DNA of 6,635 nucleotides, taken from assembly GCA_026706425.1 (NCBI GenBank), contig JAPOYW010000513.1, forward strand, positions 1 to 6,635, written 5' to 3'. Source of the stretch: Gammaproteobacteria bacterium. GTDB taxonomy: Bacteria; Pseudomonadota; Gammaproteobacteria; Pseudomonadales; Azotimanducaceae. The notes under the pieces were generated by a model. The model did no database searches. It was not told where the DNA came from and saw only the letters and a list, made by a program, of their open reading frames with translations. Below are positions 1 to 5,257 of this stretch, piece by piece. Position 1 is the first letter of the stretch; the number at the start of each line of letters is the position of its first letter. Made by a program: the position numbers and the translations under genes.

Positions 1-35
1 AGGCCAGGGTCGCTCAGAGGGAACCGCAGGGGACG

Positions 36-560
36 ATGCCCATCATCGTTGCTGACATAGTCTTCGCGGAAACGAAGGCCGTAGTCGTGTTCGGCGGTCT
101 GGTCGTCTTCCTGTTGGGCTTGGGAGGCTGGCTGGCTTTGGGAGAATTCGCGTCGGCGACGACCAAAGTTGCGGGAGCCGGCGTGGGCCTCCTCGCGGCG
201 GTCCTTGTGGTGTACCTCTACCTGTTTGCCAGGGCGTCCCTGCAGGTAGAAGGGGACGCCGTCGTATTGGACGTGCCGCTATATGGTCACACCGTCGATC
301 GAGGGCAAGTAGTGGAAGACGGCGTGCGGGCGCTGGACTTGATGGTGAACACTGATCAGATACCGACGATTCGGACGAACGGGATTGGCTTGCCGGGGTT
401 TCTGGATGGGCATGTGAAGCTACGAGACGGAACGAAGGCGCGGGTGGCATTGACAGACAAGTCGTCGGTACTTTGTTTGCCGTTGTCTGATGGCAGCGCA
501 TGGATGGTCAGCGTAGTCGATCCCCATCATGCGGCAGCGAGGTTCGCCGAGAAGAGCTAG
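36..560 (+). CDS. Small membrane protein with bacterial PH-like domain
   Basis: The 174-residue product has two hydrophobic segments, about residues 15-35 and 46-65, joined by a short polar loop. A soluble tail of about 110 residues follows. The tail holds RTNGIGLPGF (113-122), a short KLRDGTKARVALTD strand pair and a closing acidic/polar stretch. This order resembles the bacterial PH-like domains that follow one or two membrane helices (the bPH_5 type); I am working from memory of that pattern. The role of such proteins is mostly unknown, so no function is assigned. An AGGGGA stretch lies only 2 bases before the ATG, and an AGAGGGA at 16-22 is about 13 bases away, so the start is not firmly fixed. 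The frame is open to the left edge, and an upstream start outside the window cannot be excluded. Nothing links the gene to its nuclease neighbours except position. Confidence 0.75.
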   Translation: MPIIVADIVFAETKAVVVFGGLVVFLLGLGGWLALGEFASATTKVAGAGVGLLAAVLVVYLYLFARASLQVEGDAVVLDVPLYGHTVDRGQVVEDGVRALDLMVNTDQIPTIRTNGIGLPGFLDGHVKLRDGTKARVALTDKSSVLCLPLSDGSAWMVSVVDPHHAAARFAEKS

Positions 561-873
561 CCACGGACGACGCGCAGAGCGGCCTCGTTCCTACGTTAGC
601 CCGGATCTCATTGAACGAGGGGAACTGCTGGGCGCGATTCAGCGTGGGATCTCCTCCGATCGGGCTCGGATGCGGCCGTTTTCGAGCATCCGGCGGCGTG
701 GCCTCGGTGGCGGCCGGTCGTCGGATCGGGACACGGGGCGGAGGCAAGCCGGTCGGCATGGTTGGGCGCAGGCGATCGCGATGGGTAAGGAATTCCTCGC
801 ATCCGGCCGATGCATGTCGATCAGTCCGATGTGCTAGGGTGGTGCGGGGTCGGCACCTCCGGGAAGGGAAGTC
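561..873. other. Gap of about 310 bp, no convincing gene
   Basis: Open frames run through this stretch on both strands, but they are arginine- and serine-rich, overlap one another and resemble no family, so I treat them as chance frames of GC-rich DNA. Two inverted repeats are visible. One has 8-bp arms, 583-590 and 613-620, with a 22-base loop, just after the stop of the upstream gene. The other has 7-bp arms, 667-673 and 686-692, with a 12-base loop. Neither is followed by a T-run, so neither is a clear intrinsic terminator. The last 40 bases carry the probable promoter and ribosome binding site of the next gene. Confidence 0.6.
832..840 (+). promoter_or_regulatory. Possible extended -10 promoter element
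   Basis: TGC followed by TAGGGT fits the extended -10 pattern TGnTAnnnT and lies 33 bases before the ATG of the nuclease-like gene. No good -35 hexamer is seen at the usual distance, which is tolerated in extended -10 promoters. The match is weak and was found by eye only. Confidence 0.25.
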
Positions 874-1452
874 ATGTTCAATGACGCGGTGAACACGTTA
901 TTCAGCGACTTCGCCGCGTTGCTGGAGACCCGCGTCCGTCACGACGTCCGGACTACGGAAGATTCGGTTCGGTACACGTTGTTTGCCGCCATGCTGCACA
1001 ACAAGGTGAAGCCACATGAGGTGATCCAAGAGTTTCCCCATCCCGTGCTTCGCGGCGGGAAGAGGGTCGACACCTGGATGCCGGACTTCCACGGGGAGAC
1101 CGTTGCGATCGAGTTCAAGTACGACGCAAGCCGCGGCACGACCCTGAACGAGACGCAACGAGCAGGGGCTGTATTCGAGGACTTGCGTCGGCTGCAACTC
1201 CTTAGTGACGATGCCGTGTGCTATTTCGTGTATGTCGCAATGAAGGAGATGGACCGCCATTTCCGCAACCAGCATGCAGAACTGTATGGACTGGCGCAGG
1301 GAGAGTCCTTCGAGATAAGGCGAAGCTACTTCGACGAAAAGCCACCGTCCTTCATGGGCAAGGTTGGCGGCGCGTTCGAGGCGACCGTTGTTGGCGTAGT
1401 GAACCAGCGCTTCTCGGACCACAACCTAAGGGTTTACAACGTCGCTAGCTGA
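874..1452 (+). CDS. PD-(D/E)xK nuclease-like protein
   Basis: The 192-residue protein shows the layout of the PD-(D/E)xK (restriction endonuclease-like) fold. An N-terminal helix region with E29/D30 and RYTLFAAML comes first. Then RVDTW supplies a candidate metal-binding Asp (D66), and a strand AIEFKYD supplies E80-x-K82. A helix with GAVFEDLRRLQLL (98-110) follows, and then a hydrophobic strand CYFVYVAM, as in many such nucleases. It would be a soluble DNA-cutting enzyme; target and partner are unknown. No methyltransferase, helicase or specificity subunit is nearby, so an ordinary type II restriction pair is not shown. The ATG is supported by a purine-rich GGGAAGGGAAG stretch just upstream. 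The gene converges on the HNH gene with a 14-bp gap, and a perfect 10-bp palindrome (1449-1458) overlaps its stop. The fold call is from motif reading; the exact family is not recognised. Confidence 0.7.
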   Translation: MFNDAVNTLFSDFAALLETRVRHDVRTTEDSVRYTLFAAMLHNKVKPHEVIQEFPHPVLRGGKRVDTWMPDFHGETVAIEFKYDASRGTTLNETQRAGAVFEDLRRLQLLSDDAVCYFVYVAMKEMDRHFRNQHAELYGLAQGESFEIRRSYFDEKPPSFMGKVGGAFEATVVGVVNQRFSDHNLRVYNVAS

Positions 1453-1466
1453 CGTCAGGTACGGGC

Positions 1467-1979
1467 TCAGTTCCGGCGGCTCGCCACTTGGTCCAGCAGC
1501 TCTTGGCGGATCGCGTCCGCACGGTCGCCGTAATGGGCCTCCCGGTGGCAATTTGGGCACAGTGCCACCGCGTTGGCGGGAACATCGGGGCCGCCGTCGG
1601 CCAAGCGGTCGACGTGGTGGATCTCAAGGATCGGGAAGACCGTCGCATTGCGGTACCACCCGACGACGACGCGGTCGCGTTCTGGGGAGGTGGCGGTCCA
1701 CACCACGTCGACGCCGCCCGCCCGCGCGTCGCAGCAGGGGACGACATCCCGATCGCTCTTGCGCACGCAAGGAACATCGCCATTGACCGGGCCGATCCTG
1801 GCGACGTCTATGGTCCTGGCGACGGCGGGCACGTACCCGTACATGTGGTCGCCGAGCGGGTCGAAATTGTGCTCCTCCTCTTTCTCTGGGTTGCTGCCCC
1901 CGCCGACGGCAGCGTCCGTCTCGGACTGTCCACGATAGAACACCATGTACGCGATGTTGCAGAAGATCATGCGTGCCAT
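1467..1979 (-). CDS. HNH endonuclease, apparently internally shortened
   Basis: From the ATG at 1979 the product is 170 residues. The N-terminal part, beginning MARMIFCNIAYMVFYRGQ and continuing through VDVVWTATSPERDRVVVGWYRNATVF, matches a conserved domain that I recall in longer proteins, where it spans over 200 residues. The C-terminal part is an HNH core: EIHHVDRLADGGPD, then NAVALCPNCHREAH, giving the His-His, Asn and CxxC...H pattern. Here the WYRNATVF strand runs almost straight into the HNH core. The linker and the first zinc-binding CxxC pair expected just before the core are absent, which suggests an in-frame internal deletion. The remaining CPNC could still bind metal, but activity is doubtful. 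The frame extends 43 codons upstream to 2108; I prefer 1979 because similarity begins there, though its ribosome binding site is weak. Its strand matches the integrase, whose stop lies 162 bp upstream. Confidence 0.75.
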   Translation of the reverse strand: MARMIFCNIAYMVFYRGQSETDAAVGGGSNPEKEEEHNFDPLGDHMYGYVPAVARTIDVARIGPVNGDVPCVRKSDRDVVPCCDARAGGVDVVWTATSPERDRVVVGWYRNATVFPILEIHHVDRLADGGPDVPANAVALCPNCHREAHYGDRADAIRQELLDQVASRRN

Positions 1980-2141
1980 GGTGACCCATGTTGGTCGCGA
2001 CCGCGTGGCATTGCAACCAGAGCGCGGACTGTCCGTCGTGGGAGGCCCTAACGGGTTGGCCAAGGTAGTCGCCCAATGCTGTGTGAGCCGTCCGGCGGCT
2101 TCGAGCAAGGTCAGGGGTAGCGGACCTCGGGCGGTCGTGAC
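1980..2141. other. Spacer between integrase and HNH gene
   Basis: This 162-bp gap lies between two genes read leftward. It contains the unused upstream part of the HNH frame (to 2108), which resembles nothing I recognise. No terminator with a T-run and no strong ribosome binding site for the HNH start are visible. Confidence 0.4.
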
Positions 2142-2831
2142 CTACGCGCCAATGTAACGAGCCACCACTTGGAGCCTCGAATGGCCCAGTTCGGCCGAGA
2201 TCTTGCGCCGCGCCCGCTCGTCCGTCTTCGCGTCGTCGTCGGCCAGTTCGCTTTGAGAAGGACCGCCCGCCACCGGCGCCTTCCACCCAGTCAGGTCCTC
2301 GTAGCGGCGTATCGCGTAGCCGTGGCGCAGCCCGTGCATGCGACGCATGCCCGCGCGGCGCGTCTCGCCCTCGTAGACGTTCTTCTGCCGCTTGTAGCTG
2401 CGGTTCGCGGGGATCAGCGAGCCGCTCCCCGCCAGCCGCCGTGCGTCATCGAGCAGCCGGCGCTGGCCGTCCCCGAGCACAGGAATCCACCTGGTTCGGC
2501 CGCCCTTGCACCACGACGCCTTCAGCACGATACGGTCGCCGCGGTCCGCGTAGCGCGGCTGGAACTTCATCGCCTCCTCGCGTCGCAGCCCGAACGCGTC
2601 CTGCAGGCGCGGCGACATCCGGACGTGCATGTCGCGGACAAGAGCCAGCCGCTCCGGATCGAGCGGGCAGCTCCTGTCCACGTTGTCCGCGGCCTGTCCC
2701 TTCACGATGCCGTAGAACGCGTTGGCCTTCACGATGTCGGCTTTCCCGAGCTTGTCCGCCGCCCTGCGCAGGTGCGCCATCAGGTTCGCCATCGTGCCCG
2801 GCGCCAGATTCCTTTCGAACCAGGCCGCCAC
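2142..2831 (-). CDS. Tyrosine recombinase (phage-type integrase), catalytic part
   Basis: Counting from the GTG at 2831 (229 residues), the tyrosine recombinase set is complete: R83 in GLRREEAMKF, a lysine in the beta hairpin at KGGRTRWIP (K109), H166-x-x-R169 in MHGLRH, H217 in ELGHSR and the nucleophile Y226 in ARYIGA near the C-terminus. The stretches SLIPANRSY, LTGWKAPVAGGPS and FQPRYADRGD match the integrase group with a dedicated N-terminal domain (Integrase_1 type). The enzyme would cut and rejoin DNA at short att sites to move a mobile element. The GTG start leaves out most of the N-terminal DNA-binding domain: similarity continues in the same frame upstream, see the entry at 2832-3032. 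So the gene either uses an uncommon start or has lost its start and is decaying. Its target site cannot be read from the window. Confidence 0.85.
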   Translation of the reverse strand: MAAWFERNLAPGTMANLMAHLRRAADKLGKADIVKANAFYGIVKGQAADNVDRSCPLDPERLALVRDMHVRMSPRLQDAFGLRREEAMKFQPRYADRGDRIVLKASWCKGGRTRWIPVLGDGQRRLLDDARRLAGSGSLIPANRSYKRQKNVYEGETRRAGMRRMHGLRHGYAIRRYEDLTGWKAPVAGGPSQSELADDDAKTDERARRKISAELGHSRLQVVARYIGA

Positions 2832-3032
2832 GACCGCCTCGACTTGCTTCGCCTTCAGGTTGCGGGCGCGCAGGCTGCGGAAGTTCGCGTGCAGGAAGTC
2901 GCCGATCCGGCGCAGCGCGTACGACGGGTCGCGCCGCGTGGTCCGCGATCCCTCGCGCAGCGGCGCCTTCGAGCTGTTTTGAAGTCCCCGTTCAGGTCGT
3001 TCCGTCAGTCTCCGACCGGCCTGCGGGAGCGG
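2832..3032 (-). other. In-frame N-terminal extension of the integrase, no ATG/GTG/TTG
   Basis: Reading upstream of the GTG at 2831 in the same frame gives 67 more codons before the stop at 3033-3035. The part next to the GTG, including FLHANFRSLRARNLKAKQV followed by EAVVAAWFERN, is what I expect of the integrase N-terminal (SAM-like, core-binding) domain. A REGS...T stretch (about 2940-2957) fits the family's DGSxAT region. No ATG, GTG or TTG occurs in this stretch. The best rare-start candidate is a CTG at 3006-3008, which sits directly behind GGAGA and so has poor spacing. The full reading would be about 288-296 residues, near the length I expect for this group. A lost start codon is at least as likely as a rare start. 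Confidence 0.65.
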
Positions 3033-3282
3033 TCAACGACGGCGTTGTCAGCGTGCTGCTAAACGCCGCTAGGCCTGTCGGGACAATGTACGGTGGGGCG
3101 TTTCGCGGGAGGTTCCAGGACGGGGCGCGTGGTGTCTGCCCCGTCGGCCGGACAATCGGAAGCGGATGCGTCCCCCGAGATGACCCCGTCCGATCAAACG
3201 AGCTTAGTGGTACTGGACGATCCGGAACCATCACAATCCCGAACCCGCATTTGCATGAGCTACGTCCGATGCTTTTTCCGGT

Positions 3283-3328
3283 GCCGCATTGTTGCGGCGG
3301 CCGCGCCCGGCCCCGCGATCACTCGCGG
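3283..3328. repeat. Two adjacent tetraloop hairpins
   Basis: Arms 3283-3288 and 3293-3298 (gccgca/tgcggc, loop ttgt) are followed 14 bases later by arms 3313-3318 and 3323-3328 (ccgcga/tcgcgg, loop tcac). Both have perfect 6-bp stems. On the minus strand the second loop reads GTGA, a GNRA-type tetraloop, a hint that if this is RNA it may be read leftward. Confidence 0.5.
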
Positions 3329-3443
3329 CAACCCGGCTCCTGCCTTCTTCGGCGTCGTGTCCGCGTCGGCATCCTTGGATCCTACCCGGGACCTTCATGT
3401 CCGACTGAGACTCCCCGCCGCGGCATGGTTCGCTTTGCTAGAC

Positions 3444-3460
3444 CGGAGGTTCGTCCTCCG
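3444..3460. repeat. Short perfect hairpin
   Basis: Perfect 6-bp stem cggagg/cctccg with a 5-base loop (3450-3454). It belongs to the cluster of short hairpins between 3283 and 3654. No T-run follows on either strand, so it is not a clear terminator. Confidence 0.45.
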
Positions 3461-3504
3461 CTTCGGCAGCTGCGTCGAACGCGCTGCCCGCCTGCCATGC
3501 CTCC

Positions 3505-3521
3505 ACACGCGCTTCGCGTGT
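3505..3521. repeat. Short perfect hairpin
   Basis: Perfect 7-bp stem acacgcg/cgcgtgt with a 3-base loop (3512-3514), part of the same cluster. No T-run follows. Confidence 0.45.
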
Positions 3522-3594
3522 CCTGCCGGCCTCCTGGTGCATCACCCCAGTCCGCCTTGCCGCGTCCGAAACGGCATCGACGGCGATTGCCGGC

Positions 3595-3654
3595 GGTGCC
3601 CGATAGGCACCCCACAACGTCGGCCCGGAGGCCGACAACGTCGCCTATGGCGAC
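3595..3654. repeat. Triplet of tandem tight hairpins
   Basis: Three perfect stem-loops stand nearly end to end. They are 3595-3611 (6-bp stem ggtgcc/ggcacc, 5-base loop), 3619-3636 (7-bp stem gtcggcc/ggccgac, loop cgga) and 3640-3654 (6-bp stem gtcgcc/ggcgac, loop tat), with spacers of only 7 and 3 bases. The middle one is flanked by a 9-base direct repeat, acaacgtcg, at 3614-3622 and 3635-3643. An alternative outer pairing, ataggc (3603-3608) with gcctat (3643-3648), would enclose the middle hairpin. The sequences differ among the three, so this is repeated structure rather than a repeated sequence. Confidence 0.55.
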
Positions 3655-3770
3655 ATCGAACTGCGGCGCAACGTAGCACGGCCCGAAATCAGCGTCACGC
3701 AACCGGCCCGACAATTCGTTTAGCAGCATGCGCCGCAAACCCTCGCTGCGACTGCGCTTCCGGACTGCCA

Positions 3771-3865
3771 CTGCGCCCCGTCACTACCGGATTCCCGCAT
3801 CGGGCGGCATGCTCCGCGATCCGTTTGCGGCTCGTCCGACGGCCAGCCGTAGTGACGGGGCGCAG
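3771..3865. repeat. Perfect 17-bp inverted repeat around a 61-base core
   Basis: The arms ctgcgccccgtcactac (3771-3787) and gtagtgacggggcgcag (3849-3865) are exact reverse complements, and pairing stops on both sides. The 61-base core does not obviously encode a peptide. No matching target-site duplication flanks the 95-bp unit, so a miniature transposable element is not shown. A long stem-loop, a recombinase-binding arm pair or an operator-like site are all possible. No other copy of the arms was seen in the window. Confidence 0.75.
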
Positions 3866-4011
3866 CCCGATGCAATCGCCGCAGGCGCGGTCGCAACGCC
3901 TGTCGGCAGGTAGCATGTTGTCGTACCGAACGTCGATGTCCGCCGCAGCGCAGAACTCACGACCGTCCTAACCGCTCGAAAGCTGACCCGCTACGCCATC
4001 GGAGAAGCCCT

Positions 4012-4854
4012 TCAATTCGCGTTCAGTCCGTGAGCGCGAGAGCCCAGCTTCCTCTTCCACACCGACTCCCTTCCGATGATGTCGCTCACCGACATCTCCG
4101 ACGACGCTACCTCGAGAATGGACACGGAATAGTTCGCCCGACCGCGCGACCTCAACAGCTTGTTGCCTCCGTGCCCGTTGGCCGCGTACTCATCGAAGCG
4201 CCCCATGAATCCTCCTTCGCCGTACGCAGATCCGACATACTGGTCGCCCTCCTCCGGGTCAACTAGCAGATAGACGCCTCCCACGGACCCCAGCGCCTCC
4301 CGCCAGGAACGCCAGAGCATGGGAATGTCCTCGAAACTCGTCACCATCTTGCCGAATCCAGGGAACGGTGGCTCTTCCGCGCATCGGCGGAACTCCACCA
4401 CCTCCTTGGGCTGATTCGCCCACTGCGACCACGCACGGGGGTTCCCCCACTCGATCACCAGACGCTCCGCCAGATCCTCGAAGCTGTCGAGCCACACCAG
4501 ATCGTAGGCCTCTTCGCCAAGCTCCGGCCGGTACGGCGTGGCACGTAGTGCCTCATCCGTGGACATCCTCGCGCACCGCACCCCGTCGTACTCCCACCTG
4601 TCCAAGATCTCCGTCGCGCCGACGAGCAACCCCGTCTGACGCCCGTCCTCAAGTGGTCTATCCGGAATGAACTGGAAGGCGTAACGGCACCGGTTGTAGG
4701 GCCGCCGGCTTTGGTAACTCGCGAAGTGCCCGAAGGCCGCCTTGCCACGTCGCCATTCATCCCTACCCCGCCCGTCGTGGCGCAGCAGACGCGACTCTCT
4801 CAACGGCACATTCCGCTCACCAAGAATCTGTTCAAACGCAAGTAGCGCTGCCAT
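4012..4854 (-). CDS. GIY-YIG nuclease family protein
   Basis: The 280-residue protein ends in a GIY-YIG nuclease domain. GVYLLVDPEEGDQYVGSAYG gives the GVY...YVG strands. A conserved Arg follows in GGFMGRFDEY, then NGHGGNKLL, the catalytic Glu in GRESVWKRKLGSR, and a final Asn in GLNAN at the C-terminus. All key residues are present, so the domain is probably active and would nick or cut DNA using one metal ion. The N-terminal 180 residues (FEQILGERNVPLRESRLLRH..., a WxRGKxAFxxFxSYQ stretch and an LVWLDSFEDLAERLVIEWG stretch) match an accessory domain that I recall with this nuclease type and whose role I do not know. ATG 4854 is chosen because GGAGG lies 6 bases upstream. The frame is open further to 4992, but that stretch does not look coding. 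It shares its strand with the integrase and HNH genes, but a 980-bp gap separates it from the integrase. Confidence 0.85.
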   Translation of the reverse strand: MAALLAFEQILGERNVPLRESRLLRHDGRGRDEWRRGKAAFGHFASYQSRRPYNRCRYAFQFIPDRPLEDGRQTGLLVGATEILDRWEYDGVRCARMSTDEALRATPYRPELGEEAYDLVWLDSFEDLAERLVIEWGNPRAWSQWANQPKEVVEFRRCAEEPPFPGFGKMVTSFEDIPMLWRSWREALGSVGGVYLLVDPEEGDQYVGSAYGEGGFMGRFDEYAANGHGGNKLLRSRGRANYSVSILEVASSEMSVSDIIGRESVWKRKLGSRAHGLNAN

Positions 4855-4859
4855 GTCCG

Positions 4860-4865
4860 TCCTCC
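4860..4865 (-). promoter_or_regulatory. Ribosome binding site of the GIY-YIG gene
   Basis: On the minus strand GGAGGA precedes the ATG at 4854. It decides the start in favour of 4854 over the in-frame upstream codon at 4992, which has no such site in view. Confidence 0.6.
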
Positions 4866-4873
4866 ACCCGCAG

Positions 4874-5173
4874 CTACTCGAACCGGTCTCGCCGACGCGC
4901 GTTATGCCCGTCCTGCCCCTCGCCCTCGACGAACGCTCGTACCCCGTCCCGAAATTCGCGTGCGTCGTCGATAGCAACCACCGCGTTCGCAACCACCGCT
5001 GCTATCAGGACGTAGGACGCCCTGAACGAGCTGATCGCCGCCGACCGACGCGCCACACGGCCCCATGCTCCCTCATGATCGTCTCCAGAGCAACGGCCGG
5101 CGCAACCCGGCCCGCATATCTCACCTGCCGCTTTGGTGCCATCAAGTTCCGCAAGCGGAACTTGCGGGAGCAA
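4874..5173 (-). CDS. Possible small ORF upstream of the GIY-YIG gene
   Basis: An open frame ends in TAG only 19 bp before the GIY-YIG start, close enough for an operon. Its last 60 residues (from a GTG at 5056) include ASYVLIAAVVANAVVAIDDAREFRDGVRAFVEGEG, with a natural-looking composition and a high share of G or C in third positions. The longer version from a TTG at 5173 runs through the 5143-5183 hairpins and looks less real in its first 30 codons. I recognise no family. It may be a small protein, the tail of a gene cut at an insertion boundary, or a chance frame. If real, the start is more likely 5056 than 5173. Confidence 0.25.
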   Translation of the reverse strand: MLPQVPLAELDGTKAAGEICGPGCAGRCSGDDHEGAWGRVARRSAAISSFRASYVLIAAVVANAVVAIDDAREFRDGVRAFVEGEGQDGHNARRRDRFE

Positions 5174-5200
5174 GCTCCGCCTTACCGGGCGAGCAAGCTC
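5143..5200. repeat. Cluster of overlapping, mutually exclusive hairpins
   Basis: A perfect 9-bp stem (5143-5151 with 5156-5164, loop caag) shares bases with a longer stem (5153-5165 with 5170-5183, loop ggga). The longer one pairs 12 bases with one A-C mismatch and one bulged C. Both cannot form at once. The near-palindrome gagcaagctc occurs twice, at 5168-5177 and 5191-5200, so a CAAG loop recurs three times in about 45 bases. No T-run follows. The cluster lies about 60 bp before the dsbA-like start, so it could be a leader switch, a terminator for incoming transcription, or a short palindromic repeat unit. Confidence 0.65.
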
Positions 5201-5257
5201 TTGGCGTTATAGACTACGGCTGTTCTTGTTTTCGGCAGGCGTGTTTTCGACAGAGAA

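Larger units (their letters stand above)
3033..4011. other. Gene-poor, hairpin-rich region of about 980 bp
   Basis: No recognisable gene is present. The longest frames (for example 3093-3971 on +, 3382-3771 on -) are Arg/Pro/Cys-rich and match no family I know. A minus-strand frame at 3438-3638 has a more natural composition (REARVEAWQAGSAFDAAAE) and could be a fragment of a lost gene. The stretch is crowded with short perfect hairpins between 3283 and 3654 and contains a perfect 17-bp inverted repeat at 3771-3865. Smaller inverted repeats include 3061-3067 with 3097-3103 (7 bp), 3662-3670 with 3729-3737 (9 bp) and 3882-3887 with 3897-3902 (6 bp). It could hold a structured RNA, recombination sites for the adjacent integrase, or decayed coding DNA; the sequence alone does not decide. 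Confidence 0.5.
4855..5257. other. Divergent intergenic region between GIY-YIG and dsbA-like genes
   Basis: About 400 bp separate the two diverging genes. It holds the ribosome binding site of the GIY-YIG gene, a possible small minus-strand ORF and a hairpin cluster at 5143-5200. No clear -35/-10 pair was found for either gene. A TATAGA at 5208-5213 is a loose -10 match for the rightward gene but lacks a partner. This is the most likely place for the boundary between accessory DNA and host backbone, but no duplicated att-like sequence was seen. Confidence 0.4.

Noticed and set aside
500..892. Plus-strand frame overlapping the end of the first gene and the start of the nuclease-like gene
   Set aside because: It overlaps two better-supported genes, and its Arg/Gly/Ser-rich product has no recognisable domain.
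1488..2051. Long plus-strand frame opposite the HNH gene
   Set aside because: It is the antisense of a recognisable HNH protein; its translation resembles nothing and follows from GC-rich codons.
2169..3062. Plus-strand frame of 297 codons
   Set aside because: It lies opposite the integrase, whose minus-strand frame carries the full catalytic set; the plus product is Arg/Val/Ala-rich without motifs.
3595..3654. Tandem hairpins as a CRISPR array
   Set aside because: The stems differ in sequence and there are no equal repeats with equal-length spacers.
2441..3676. Plus-strand frame of 411 codons
   Set aside because: It spans both integrase antisense and the gene-poor region, is Arg/Pro/Ser-rich and has no domain I can see.
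3093..3971. Plus-strand frame of 292 codons across the gene-poor region
   Set aside because: Its composition (many Arg, Cys, Pro) and lack of any motif or ribosome binding site suggest a chance frame, though part of it has high third-position GC.
4865..4885. TpsiC-arm-like GGTTCGAG on the minus strand as part of a tRNA
   Set aside because: The flanking bases do not form the TpsiC stem, and no acceptor or anticodon arm is visible.
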